A stretch of DNA of 64,000 nucleotides from CAZRGV01 sp964599655 (GTDB lineage: Bacteria > Planctomycetota > Planctomycetia > Isosphaerales > Isosphaeraceae). Under the pieces are notes generated by a model. The model searched no databases, was not told where the DNA came from, and was given only the letters and a program-made list of their open reading frames with translations. Where the stretch lies: contig CAZRGV010000008.1 of NCBI GenBank assembly GCA_964599655.1, forward strand, positions 21,312 through 85,311, written 5' to 3'. Made by a program: the position numbers and the translations under genes. How positions within the stretch are numbered: the stretch's first letter is position 1; every line of letters begins with the position of its first letter. Positions 16,971 through 26,177 of this stretch are shown in pieces.

Positions 16971-17441
16971 TCAGTAAACCCTCGCCATGCCTCTGGACTT
17001 CCACTCATCAAAGAGTCGCGCGCACTCCTCACGAAGCGTACCGCCTTCGACAATCAGTGGGCTTCGACCCATCTCGACCATCCGCTGCGCGGGAATCGAT
17101 AGCTCGCTGAATCCGGAACGACTGGCGTCCGCGATGGACGCGCCAAAGACAACCCGATCGATCTTGGACCAGTGAATGGCCGACAGGCACATCGGGCAAG
17201 GCTCGCACGTGGTATACAGCGTGCAACCGTGAAGAGCAATCGTTTGCAAGGCCAGCGCGGCGCGTCGGATGACGTTAACCTCGGCATGCGCGGTCGGATC
17301 CGTATCGGCCCAGACGGTGTTGTGGGCCCGAGCAACCACGTGCCCATCCTTGACCACGATGGCGCCGAACGGACTCTGTCCCGCCTCGATCCCTTGAAGA
17401 CAGATCTCGATGGCCTGTCGCATGTAATCCTGGTCGACCAT
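16971..17441 (-). CDS. CMP/dCMP-type zinc nucleobase deaminase (guanine deaminase-like)
   Basis: Encodes 156 residues from the ATG at 17441, preceded by GGAG. Zinc ligands and the acid/base Glu are in HAE (52-54), and the two cysteines are in PCPMC (81-85). The order PFGAIVV-KDG, DPTAHAEV and TTCEPCPMC matches the GuaD/TadA group; TadA is normally shorter with different flanks, so guanine deamination to xanthine is the better guess. It lies 34 bases before the zinc-ribbon gene on the same strand. Confidence 0.85.
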   Translation of the reverse strand: MVDQDYMRQAIEICLQGIEAGQSPFGAIVVKDGHVVARAHNTVWADTDPTAHAEVNVIRRAALALQTIALHGCTLYTTCEPCPMCLSAIHWSKIDRVVFGASIADASRSGFSELSIPAQRMVEMGRSPLIVEGGTLREECARLFDEWKSRGMARVY

Positions 17442-17507
17442 CCCCGCGCTCCAATTCACGATCCCTCCGAGATTCTCCTACCTAGAATTATGCGCGGTAG
17501 GGCAAGC

Positions 17508-19076
17508 TCAGGAATTGACGAGGCGCGTTTCGCCGCGCGCCATCTGCCGTGTCATGATGGCAAAATGGGTATGCAGGATGCATTTCCAGGCGAACTGGAA
17601 GAGGTAACGGGGGGGACGCCCCGCCGCGAGCAATCGCCGAAAATACCTCGCGTAGACCGGTCGAAACGGGCGGGTTCGAGGATCGGTCCAAAGCCTGGCG
17701 AGCATCACCATCGCCCCGAGGATGGTGAGTGTCTGGTTCGCGAGATACCTAAGCGGGCGATGTCGCCGAAGCCAACGCATCTTGGACGTGGCCAGCGGCA
17801 GTCTCCCTTTAATGAATAGATCTTCAAATCTCTGGAAGTAGTTCTCCGGGTCATAGAGCCGGGTCATTAGGTCGACCCACCCGTCCCGCATTTCCTCGAC
17901 GGTCATGTTGAGCGGGATGACATTTGTGGCGATTGCCGGATCGTCGGCCGCATCGTTATCGAGCCGGCCTTCCGCTTCAAGCCGGTCGTACAATGGCGTT
18001 TTTGGAATCGCGGAGAGCATGCCGGCCATGGCACCGATGATTCTGGCATGCCGAAGGAATTCGAACTGGCGATCGAAGACGGTTGGATCGTCATGGTCGA
18101 ATCCGACGATCATCCCGGCATACACTTCGAGCCCATGCTCTTGAATTCGATGCACACGATCAATCAGGTTGCCCCGCACATTCTGATATTTCTTGGTTTC
18201 TCGGAGAGCCTCCTCATCCGGACTCTCGATGCCAATAAATACGGCCACCATTCCGGCCTCGGCCATCAGTCGCATGAGTTCTTCGTCCTCCGCGAGGTCG
18301 AGTGACGCTTCCGTGAAGAACGCGAGCGGGTAGCCGTGCCGGCGTTGCCAGGTCACGATTTCTCGGAGAATCCCCTTCGCCGCTTTCTTGTTTCCGATGA
18401 AGTTGTCGTCGACAAGAAAGATGACCCGAGCGCCCAGCTTGTATTGTGCGTCGATCTCCGCGATCACCTGCGAGGTATGCTTGATTCTCGGCCTTCGCCC
18501 GAAGAGGACGATGATGTCACAGAACTCACACTGGAACGGGCAGCCGCGTGAGGTCTGTACACACCCCATTGCATATTCGCGATACTTGATCAGATCATAC
18601 CGGGGCAACGGAACGCGGGTCATGTCGGTTTTGTCGGCCTGCTCGTAGCGCGGATTCCAGTTGCCGCGTGACCAGTCTTCCAGAAACCTCGGCCAGGTCT
18701 CCTCGGCTTCTCCGACGAAGGTGACATCGATCAGGCCTTCGTAGCGTTCCCATCCTTCGGCCACGCTGATCCAGGGGCCGCCCACAACCGTAAAAATCCC
18801 TCTCGATCTTAGCTCCAGCAGGATCTCGCGCATCCGATCGCGCTGAACCGTCATGCCGGTGAGCCCAACGATGTCAAAGCGCTCCAGGTCGTCGAAGTCG
18901 ATAGATTCAACATTCTCGTCGATCAGTACAATCTCATGCTCGGGAGGCGTCAGACCCGCCAAGACGGGCAGCGCGAGCACCGGCATGTTCGCCTTCTTTC
19001 CCAGCAGGGGAAGCCCGTGGTTGAGACCCCAGAACGAGGTTTCGAAACGTGGGTTGATAAGGCAGATCCGCGCCAT
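17508..19076 (-). CDS. B12-binding radical SAM protein with DUF4070-like C terminus
   Basis: Encodes 522 residues. Residues 1-140 form a cobalamin-binding Rossmann-type domain, and the radical SAM cluster motif is CPFQCEFC at 179-186 (Cys179, Cys183, Cys186). The region after 350 with IPKTPLYDRLEAEGRL resembles the DUF4070 proteins that include hopanoid C-2 methylase HpnP and other B12-dependent methylases. It probably performs a methylation or other radical reaction on a lipid or unactivated carbon. The substrate is open; no hopanoid genes are adjacent. Confidence 0.85.
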   Translation of the reverse strand: MARICLINPRFETSFWGLNHGLPLLGKKANMPVLALPVLAGLTPPEHEIVLIDENVESIDFDDLERFDIVGLTGMTVQRDRMREILLELRSRGIFTVVGGPWISVAEGWERYEGLIDVTFVGEAEETWPRFLEDWSRGNWNPRYEQADKTDMTRVPLPRYDLIKYREYAMGCVQTSRGCPFQCEFCDIIVLFGRRPRIKHTSQVIAEIDAQYKLGARVIFLVDDNFIGNKKAAKGILREIVTWQRRHGYPLAFFTEASLDLAEDEELMRLMAEAGMVAVFIGIESPDEEALRETKKYQNVRGNLIDRVHRIQEHGLEVYAGMIVGFDHDDPTVFDRQFEFLRHARIIGAMAGMLSAIPKTPLYDRLEAEGRLDNDAADDPAIATNVIPLNMTVEEMRDGWVDLMTRLYDPENYFQRFEDLFIKGRLPLATSKMRWLRRHRPLRYLANQTLTILGAMVMLARLWTDPRTRPFRPVYARYFRRLLAAGRPPRYLFQFAWKCILHTHFAIMTRQMARGETRLVNS

Positions 19077-19258
19077 GGAACCGTCCTTATTCCAGGTCAG
19101 GGCGTCGGGAAGGGAGTAGTGCGCGAAGTCCCCATCTTGGGTGAGGCGCGCGACGCAAGATTAACCCGAAGCCCGCCACAGAGTAAGACCGCTCTGCCAC
19201 ATTTCGGCATTTTTTTTCTTCGAACCGGCGAACGCGGGTGAAATCGAAACCGCCCCCC

Positions 19259-21268
19259 TTATCGAGCGACTTCGGCGCGGGCGTTTCGCCCGGCCTGCAA
19301 GGCGGCCACAATCGCGTCAGGATCGTAAACGCACCCTCCCCACGTACCGCCGCCTTCGGCCTGAAGCGCGGCCCAGAGCCGGGTGTCCTCCGGAAGCTCG
19401 GGATCGGGAGAAAGCGCGGGATGTGGCTCGCGCCTCGAGAGCAGGCTGGCTCCCTCGTCCGGCCCAAATTCCCTTCCCTCGCTTCCCACAAGATCGACCG
19501 AGCCTTCCAGCCGCACGCGATCCACCAGGATTCGGATCAGGTCACCGTCCCGGACCTTGCCGATCGGACCGCCCGCGAGCGCCTCGGGACCAACGTGACC
19601 GATACAAGCGCCTGTGGAAACACCCGAAAAGCGCGCATCGGTCAGAACGGCGACGTGCTTTCCAAAGGGCAAATATCGAAGCGCTGACGTGATCTGGTAA
19701 ATCTCCTCCATACCCGCGCCCATCGGACCGCGACCGATGAGGACCAGAACATCGCCCGGCTTGATCGGCGAGTCGCCTTGCCCCTTGATCGCCGCGATCG
19801 CGTCACGCTCCCGAGTGAAAACGCGAGCCGGGCCGACTTTCCGGTACACGCCGTCGGGATCAACCACCGTCGGATCAATCGCCGTGCTTTTGATCACAGA
19901 GCCTTCGGGAGCCAGATTCCCCCGTGGGAAGGTGACGGTACTGGTCAGGCCCCGTTCGCGGGCTTGATCCGGGCTCATGATGACCGACTCGGGATCAACC
20001 TCGTCTTGCTCGTACAGACGATCCTTCAATCGCTTGCGACGCTCGCTCGCCTCCCACCAGTCGAGAACCCTCGATAGCGGCTCGCCCGTAACCGTCAGTA
20101 CCGACTCGTCGATCAGCCCGAGCGACCGCAGATGCAACATGACCTCGGGCACGCCCCCGGCCAGGAAGGCGCGAACCGTTGGATGGTAGATTGGTCCGTT
20201 CGGCAGAACGCTGACGAGCCTCGGCACCCGAAGATTGATGTCGTGCCAGTCCTGGACCGTCGGGCGTGGCAACCCGGCCGCGAAGGCGATCGCCGGGATG
20301 TGCAACAACAGATTCGTCGATCCGCCAAAGGCCGCGTGCACCGTCATTGCGTTGCGGATCGCCGCCTCGGTGAGGATGTCCCGCGTTGCGAGGCCCTTCG
20401 CCGTCAGGGTCGCGACCGCCCGGGCCGACCGTCTCGCCATGTCGAGCCAGATTGGCTGACCCGAGGGCGACAGCGCCGCGTGCGGAACGGTGAGACCAAG
20501 CGCTTCCGCCACAACCTGCGACGTCGCGGCCGTGCCCAGGAACTGACAGCCACCACCCGGGCTCCCGCAGGCCCGGCAACCAAGGTCCGCGGCCTCGGCA
20601 AGACTAATCTCTCCATGTACATATCTCGTACCAATCGATTGAACTTTGCCCGCGTCCTCCCCCTGACGAGGCGGCAGGGTCACGCCTCCGGGAACCAGCA
20701 CGGATGGCAGTTGTTTCGAACCTGCCAGGGCCAATAGCATCGCCGGAAGCCCCTTGTCGCAGGTGGCCACACCGACGACGCCCTTGCGCCTGGGGAGCGA
20801 CCGGATCAGACGGCGGAAGACGATGGCCGCGTCGTTGCGATACGGCAAGCTGTCCATCATTCCGGTTGTGCCCTGAGTGCGGCCGTCGCAAGGGTCGGAG
20901 ACCATGCCCGCGAAGGGGAGTCCTCCGACTCTCCTCAGCTCTTCGGCCACCTCTCGAGCGAGCAAGCTCACCTCCCAGTGGCCCGTGTGAAAACCGAGAG
21001 CGATCGGCTCCCCCAATGATCCCCGAAGTCCCCCCTGAGTGCTTAGGATCAGGAAGTTGTCGCGATTCAGCTCGGCGACATCCCAGCCCATTCCCGCGTT
21101 CTGAGTCAGGCCGAAGAGATCGCCCGACGGCCATTGCCGGAGCATCTCGTCGGTCAGAGGCAATGAGCCCGTCGGCCCTTCCCCCGACGTCTCGACAAGG
21201 AAATCCGCGGAATCGGTCGTTTCCACGATGTCGAGGAACGACGCGGCTTTTACGGTCAGCTCGGCCAT
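19259..21268 (-). CDS. yagF: D-xylonate dehydratase, YjhG/YagF subfamily of IlvD/Edd
   Basis: Encodes 669 residues, close to the roughly 655-residue YjhG/YagF enzymes and longer than IlvD (about 560-615). Iron-sulfur and active-site segments are present: DPCDGRTQGT at 125-134, VATCDKGLPAM with Cys170, and CRACGSPGGGC at 231-241 followed by FLGTAATSQVVAEALG. It should dehydrate D-xylonate or a similar aldonate to a 2-keto-3-deoxy acid. In Escherichia coli the product goes to a DapA-family aldolase; such an aldolase is encoded at 2411-3481 but is not adjacent. Confidence 0.88.
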   Translation of the reverse strand: MAELTVKAASFLDIVETTDSADFLVETSGEGPTGSLPLTDEMLRQWPSGDLFGLTQNAGMGWDVAELNRDNFLILSTQGGLRGSLGEPIALGFHTGHWEVSLLAREVAEELRRVGGLPFAGMVSDPCDGRTQGTTGMMDSLPYRNDAAIVFRRLIRSLPRRKGVVGVATCDKGLPAMLLALAGSKQLPSVLVPGGVTLPPRQGEDAGKVQSIGTRYVHGEISLAEAADLGCRACGSPGGGCQFLGTAATSQVVAEALGLTVPHAALSPSGQPIWLDMARRSARAVATLTAKGLATRDILTEAAIRNAMTVHAAFGGSTNLLLHIPAIAFAAGLPRPTVQDWHDINLRVPRLVSVLPNGPIYHPTVRAFLAGGVPEVMLHLRSLGLIDESVLTVTGEPLSRVLDWWEASERRKRLKDRLYEQDEVDPESVIMSPDQARERGLTSTVTFPRGNLAPEGSVIKSTAIDPTVVDPDGVYRKVGPARVFTRERDAIAAIKGQGDSPIKPGDVLVLIGRGPMGAGMEEIYQITSALRYLPFGKHVAVLTDARFSGVSTGACIGHVGPEALAGGPIGKVRDGDLIRILVDRVRLEGSVDLVGSEGREFGPDEGASLLSRREPHPALSPDPELPEDTRLWAALQAEGGGTWGGCVYDPDAIVAALQAGRNARAEVAR

Positions 21269-21308
21269 GGTCGACGTCTCGCTTGGGTTTCCCTGCGTCT
21301 ATTAGGAA

Positions 21309-21324
21309 TGCGCTTGCTGGCGCA
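21309..21324. promoter_or_regulatory. Short palindrome upstream of the xylonate dehydratase gene
   Basis: The 300 bases between the dehydratase (minus) and the stress-protein gene (plus) hold no supported gene. About 40 bases before the dehydratase ATG is TGCGC-TTGCTG-GCGCA, a perfect five-base inverted repeat with a six-base centre. Its size and place fit a repressor operator, but short palindromes are common in GC-rich DNA, so the call is weak. Confidence 0.25.
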
Positions 21325-21568
21325 AACCCCATCTCTAGCACAAAGGACTTCACTCTTCCTAGATCCTGGTCACTTTCCTGATCGCATCGCCCGCTCAATG
21401 GCACCGGAATCAGTGGTCCGCGCTCCAGTTGCCAACCGGGTCCACGACCGTCTGCGCTTGGCATGAAATCTGCACAAGGTGTTCTCGTGATGGAGCGGCA
21501 TCGACAGCTTCTTGACGGTCCATCGCCCGCCGCTCCGCTCCAAGCCGAAATGATCAGGAGACAATGTC

Positions 21569-21844
21569 GTGAATACGATTATGCTTTTACTGGGTTGGAT
21601 GTGCTTCGGTCTCGTCGCGGGTGTCGTGGCACGTCTGCTTCATCCGGGTCCCGATCCCATGGGGATCTTCGGAACGATCCTCCTTGGTGTGATGGGCTCG
21701 TTTCTGGGTGGTGGAATCGCGTTTCTCTTTGGCTATGGAGAGAGTATCGCCCAGCCGAGCAACTGGATCATGTCGATTCTCGGCGCGGTGATTTTGCTCT
21801 CGATCGGCGTCTTCGCCACGAGGTCGCCGACAATCAACAGATAA
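21569..21844 (+). CDS. GlsB/YeaQ/YmgE family stress-associated membrane protein
   Basis: Encodes 91 residues starting at GTG 21569, with GGAG upstream. Three hydrophobic helices are visible (about 4-22, 31-54, 66-83) with glycine zippers (GTILLGVMGSFLGGGIAFLFG), the hallmark of this transglycosylase-associated family. These small inner-membrane proteins are induced by stress in other bacteria, and their exact function is unknown. It stands alone between two minus-strand genes. Confidence 0.88.
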   Translation: MNTIMLLLGWMCFGLVAGVVARLLHPGPDPMGIFGTILLGVMGSFLGGGIAFLFGYGESIAQPSNWIMSILGAVILLSIGVFATRSPTINR

Positions 21845-21979
21845 ATCGCCTCGCGAACTGATCCAAAGGATCAAAACGTCAGAGACGAGCGCGATCGGCG
21901 CAAACCGAGCGCGATCGCCCCTGAGGCGCCTAGAAATTCATCGATAACCTCGACACTCTTCCCCGTCGATTGCGATCAG

Positions 21980-23317
21980 TCAGGAGAGTAGTTCCGGAAT
22001 CACGGTCCCCTTGTCGACGATTCGGATCGGCTGGCCGTCCGGGGTCAGAAACCGCTGGTTCAGGTCGATTCCTAGCTTGTGGAACAAGGTCGCGGCCAGA
22101 TCCGAGGGCGTGATCGGGTGATCGTTGGGCTCGTCCCCCGTCTGGTCGGTTCGTCCCAGCACGAGTCCGCCTGGCGTTCCACCTCCGGCGAGGATCAGGC
22201 TGTTGGCCCTCCCGTGGTGATCTCGCCCCGCGTTGCGGTTGATCTTGGGCGTTCGCCCGAACTCACCCATCATGACCACGAGGGTTTGATTCAGCAGACC
22301 TCGCGAGGCCAGGTCGTCCAGCAAGGCCGAGACGCCCTGGTCGATCGGCGGGGCGAGGGTGTTCTTGATCGTCGGGAAGTTTTGGACGTGTGTGTCCCAC
22401 CCAAGCGCACCAGTTCCTCGGTCATTGACTGTCACGAAGTCGACGCCTCGCTCAATCAGACGTCGCGCCAGCAGGCACGACTGGCCCAGAGGGTTCATTC
22501 CATAAGTCTCGCGCGTTCGAGATTTCTCGTCCTCGAGATTGAACGCAGCCTGGGCCTCGCCGGAGGTCAACAGGTCATACGCCTGGTCGGCAAACTGGTC
22601 GCGGCTAACGGTCAGCGGCGTCTCCGACAGGTCGCGCGCGAATCCATCGAGTGTCTGGACCATCGCGCGTCGCCGTCGAAGTCGTTCGAGTGTCACTCGG
22701 TCGGGCGGGGTCAGGTCTCGAACCCGGAATCCGGACAGGCTGGGATCACCACCGGCGTCGAACGGGTCGAAGGCCGGGGTCAAGTAACCGCTCGACGCGA
22801 ACGCCGGCCGATCGGGCACGGCGACGTAAGGTGGTAAGGTGCTGGTGCGTGAACTCTCGCGGGCCTTGGCGACGACACTGCCGTAACTCGGATAAACCAG
22901 AGCGGGACTGGGCCGGTAACCGGTCAGCAGGTGGTGAGCCGCGCGGTCGTGTTCCGCTTCGGGCGACGTCATGCTCCGGATCAGGCTCAGGCGGCTCATC
23001 GACTTCGCGAGTCTCGGAAAAACCTCGCTGATCCTCAGGCCGGGTACGGATGTTTCGATCGTTTCGAACTCACCGCGAACATCGAGGGGCGCCTCGGGCT
23101 TCGGGTCGAAGGTATCGAGATGCGACGGTCCCCCGCCGAGCCAGATGAGAATGCAGCTCCGCGCCTTGGGACTGGAGTCGCCTCCCGTCTCGGCCGCATG
23201 GGCACGGAGCCGCAGGAGATCCGCCAGACCAATCCCGAGTGCGCTCAGCACGCCCACGCGAAGCAAGTCGCGACGGCTGGGTCCGTGGCACGGCCGGTTC
23301 GTCGAATTCGGCAACAT
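21980..23317 (-). CDS. DUF1501 domain protein, Tat-exported
   Basis: Encodes 445 residues from the ATG at 23317 with AGGAG upstream. The N terminus carries a twin-arginine signal (SRRDLLRVGVLSALGIGLADLL) ending at HAAET. The mature part has the alkaline-phosphatase-like DUF1501 blocks WLGGGPSHLDTFDPKPEAP, LARRLIERGVDFVTV, MGEFGRTPKINRNAGRDHHG and the DHPITPSDLAATLFHKLGID end. It always travels with a DUF1549/DUF1553 protein in planctomycetes, as here (83 bases downstream of that gene). The molecular role is unknown; it acts outside the cytoplasmic membrane. Confidence 0.92.
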   Translation of the reverse strand: MLPNSTNRPCHGPSRRDLLRVGVLSALGIGLADLLRLRAHAAETGGDSSPKARSCILIWLGGGPSHLDTFDPKPEAPLDVRGEFETIETSVPGLRISEVFPRLAKSMSRLSLIRSMTSPEAEHDRAAHHLLTGYRPSPALVYPSYGSVVAKARESSRTSTLPPYVAVPDRPAFASSGYLTPAFDPFDAGGDPSLSGFRVRDLTPPDRVTLERLRRRRAMVQTLDGFARDLSETPLTVSRDQFADQAYDLLTSGEAQAAFNLEDEKSRTRETYGMNPLGQSCLLARRLIERGVDFVTVNDRGTGALGWDTHVQNFPTIKNTLAPPIDQGVSALLDDLASRGLLNQTLVVMMGEFGRTPKINRNAGRDHHGRANSLILAGGGTPGGLVLGRTDQTGDEPNDHPITPSDLAATLFHKLGIDLNQRFLTPDGQPIRIVDKGTVIPELLS

Positions 23318-23399
23318 GGCATGCTCCTGGCTTCGCAACTTGCCCCGCGAAGGATCAACCAATCCCACCGACGAAACGAGACGACGTGGACCGCGAACC

Positions 23400-25958
23400 T
23401 CAATGGTTGAAGGCAAACTCTCGTGAGTTGAGGAGCGCCCAGAACAGGTCTTCGGACGCCTCCTGCAAGGAGCCCGCCGACTTGAGCTCGGCCGTCCAAT
23501 GCGACAGCTCCTCGGAAGTCGGTGGGCGGCAAAGCGTTCGGTAGTACAGGTACTCGACAATCTCGCTGGGACTCGGGTCGAGCGTCATCAGCTGCGTCAA
23601 GTAGCCGTTCAGGCCCGAGACCTTGCTCTCGATCGCGTCACCGCCGATGAGCAGCAGGGATTGCCGGAGGCTCAAGGGCGGATTGGCGACAGGCGAACAG
23701 CCGTTGACTCTCGAGCATCGGCCGAACGTGTCGAGAATCGTGCTGGGCACGCTTGGCTCAAAGATCTCGATGGCCTTGATCTTGGCGCGAGGGTTCCTGT
23801 TGCCAAAACGATTCGGCACGTTCGTCGCTTGCGCGATCGCGTCCGCCATCTGGTGCGCGGTCAACGGACGCGGAAGATGATGCGAGAAGAGCCGGGAATC
23901 GTGCTCGTTCCCCACGACTGTCGCCGACGAGAGCGCATAGGTCTCGGATGTCGCCACCGTTCGGATCAGATCACGAACATCATACTTGTGTTCGACGAAA
24001 TGGAGTGCCAGCGCGTCGAGCAACTCGGGATGCACCGGCGGATTCGCCGCGCTCAGGTCGTCGGGCGGGTCGGCGAGGCCTCTTCCAAAGAACTGGGCCC
24101 AGACCCAATTCGCCATCGCTCGGGCGAAGTACGGGTTTTGCTCACTCGTCATCCAGTCGGCAAGGACCACCCGAGGATCGGCGTCGGCGGCAACCTTGAC
24201 CGGCGTTCCGTCGAGCAGTCGGGGCTCGGCCGGTTCCCGGGTTCTCGGGTGTTCAACGACGCCGTTTGGATCGACCGCAATCTCAAGACGCATCATCCCA
24301 GGCGGTGAGGCTCCGTTCGGGCCGACCTTGGCGAAGATGGCGGCGAGGCCGAAGTAGTCGTCCTGTGTCCAGACGTCGAACGGGTGGTTGTGGCACTGAG
24401 CGCAGCGGATTCGAAGTCCCAAAAACCGCTGGGCGGTCAGTTCGGCCCTGACCTTTGCGTCGGGGCCGTCGAGGGCATAATTGACGGGTCCCCCGCCCCG
24501 AACGTTCGGGTTGCCAAGCGACGTCAGGAGCTCTCGAACCATCGAGTCCCACGGAGCGTTCTCCTCGAGCCGATCGGTGAGCCAGGCCTGATAGGCCCCT
24601 GCTCCGTTGCCGAATCGGGCCTGACTGATCTGGAGCATATCCCCGAGCTTGAGCCGCCAGAACCAAACGAAATCCTGGCGCTTCATCAGTTCGTCGATCG
24701 TCTTGACCCGCTTGGCAGGATCAGTGTCGGCGACGAACGCCTTGACCTCTTCCGGGAGGGGAATCTGACCGGTCAGGTCAAGGGTCGCCCGACGGAGGAA
24801 CGACGCGTCGCTGGCCGGAGGGCTCGGCGGAACCTTGAGCGACTCCAGCCTCCGGAACAACACCTCGTCGATGAAGTTTCGTCGTGCTGGTTTCTTGAAA
24901 TCAAACGACAACGCGGGATTGATCGGCGTCGAGAGGCGTGCGGAAAGCACGCGAGACTGGTATCGCACGATGATGTCGGCTTCCGCGCGTCGCTGGAGTC
25001 TGGCCAGCCCGTTGGAATCGACCTCGAGGGCCGTCTCGTCGTTCACTTTATAGGTCGCTAGTCGCGTTACGTCTCGGAGGTGCCCGTCCTCGAAACGGGC
25101 CAGGACCCGCAATTGCCTCGGTCCAGGCCCCGGAAGCCAGGCGTGTCTCGGCTCGACAGTGACCTGGACCACCGCCCCGTGAGTTTCGCCTCGACACTCG
25201 GGCGATCCGTCCGCGATCCAGGAGATCAAGGTCCGCAACGCGTCGGAGTCGGGAGGGAGTCGCGGGCCGCCGCCGTGTGGCGTGCGACCCGTTCCCTTGC
25301 GGATCAGCAGGCTCGACTCGGGATCCATGCAATCGACACGACGACCCCCGGACTCGCGAGTCAACGCGCGGTAATCGCCTTTCGGATCATATCCAAACAA
25401 GGATAGGTGAAATCCATTCTGGCCGTCGGCCCTGCCGTGGCACCCTCCCGTGTTGCAGCCATATCGCGTAAAAATGGGAACGATATCATTGGCGAAATCC
25501 CAGGTCCGTCGCGAACTGTCCACCACGTGGATGGCCACGCCCTGACGCTCGCCTTGATAATTCGCCCAGACGGTGGCATCCCCCGCTTTCAACGGTCGGA
25601 CATAGCCGCCACGCTCGACCCGGACAATCCCTTCCGGCTCCGCCTGCCATGCGACCTCGCCGCTCAGGTCCCGTTGCGCCTCCTCCCTCCCGCACGACTC
25701 GGCGATCAATTGAAGACCGAGATCGCCCGGATCGAGTGTTGCCTCGTGAAGATTGAGCCGGAACGTCAGCGGCTTCGCCGCGGGAGGAGGATGTCTCTCG
25801 GAATGCGCGGCGTCAGGTTTCGGAACGTTGCGAGCCAGTGTCTTGGTTCGGGAATCCGTCTCGGACTCCGCCCCTGGTCGGGGCTTCCCCCCCCAGTCGC
25901 AACCGACCACGACGACGATCAGAAGGCATAAGATCGATCCGAGCGAACGGGGGGACAT
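23400..25958 (-). CDS. DUF1549/DUF1553 planctomycete cytochrome-type lipoprotein
   Basis: Encodes 852 residues. A lipobox ends at Cys20 (VVVVGC). Next comes an Ig-like (BIG2-type) domain at about 65-150, then the PSCyt1-like region with GCNTGGCHGRADGQNGF, in which the two cysteines are four residues apart rather than the canonical two. DUF1549 follows with CAQCHNHPFDVWTQDDYFGL, which contains a regular CxxCH, and DUF1553 fills the C terminus (YFARAMANWVWAQFFGRG onwards). It is probably a periplasmic membrane-anchored heme or redox protein partnered with the DUF1501 protein directly downstream. Confidence 0.9.
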   Translation of the reverse strand: MSPRSLGSILCLLIVVVVGCDWGGKPRPGAESETDSRTKTLARNVPKPDAAHSERHPPPAAKPLTFRLNLHEATLDPGDLGLQLIAESCGREEAQRDLSGEVAWQAEPEGIVRVERGGYVRPLKAGDATVWANYQGERQGVAIHVVDSSRRTWDFANDIVPIFTRYGCNTGGCHGRADGQNGFHLSLFGYDPKGDYRALTRESGGRRVDCMDPESSLLIRKGTGRTPHGGGPRLPPDSDALRTLISWIADGSPECRGETHGAVVQVTVEPRHAWLPGPGPRQLRVLARFEDGHLRDVTRLATYKVNDETALEVDSNGLARLQRRAEADIIVRYQSRVLSARLSTPINPALSFDFKKPARRNFIDEVLFRRLESLKVPPSPPASDASFLRRATLDLTGQIPLPEEVKAFVADTDPAKRVKTIDELMKRQDFVWFWRLKLGDMLQISQARFGNGAGAYQAWLTDRLEENAPWDSMVRELLTSLGNPNVRGGGPVNYALDGPDAKVRAELTAQRFLGLRIRCAQCHNHPFDVWTQDDYFGLAAIFAKVGPNGASPPGMMRLEIAVDPNGVVEHPRTREPAEPRLLDGTPVKVAADADPRVVLADWMTSEQNPYFARAMANWVWAQFFGRGLADPPDDLSAANPPVHPELLDALALHFVEHKYDVRDLIRTVATSETYALSSATVVGNEHDSRLFSHHLPRPLTAHQMADAIAQATNVPNRFGNRNPRAKIKAIEIFEPSVPSTILDTFGRCSRVNGCSPVANPPLSLRQSLLLIGGDAIESKVSGLNGYLTQLMTLDPSPSEIVEYLYYRTLCRPPTSEELSHWTAELKSAGSLQEASEDLFWALLNSREFAFNH

Positions 25959-26028
25959 CGAGATACCCTTTCCCCGTCTAGACTGGCAACGGAATCGAGT
26001 CGTTGGGCGAATTCGGCAACGCGTCTTA

Positions 26029-26057
26029 ATCCTAATTGACTAAGATTCGTAACGCAA
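26029..26057 (-). promoter_or_regulatory. Candidate promoter of the DUF1549-DUF1501 pair
   Basis: On the minus strand TTGCGT (26057-26052) and TAGGAT (26034-26029) are separated by exactly 17 bases in a locally AT-rich patch about 70 bases before the lipoprotein ATG. The hexamers match consensus at three and four of six positions, so this is suggestive only. Confidence 0.3.
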
Positions 26058-26177
26058 GGCCCGATCACCGAAATCACGCGATACGCATTATTGTACCACA
26101 ATTGTCATGGATCGAGAAAGAGAACGGCGGTCCGACGATCGATCCTGAGCGGGCCTGGCGGCGAGGCCGGTTTCCAC

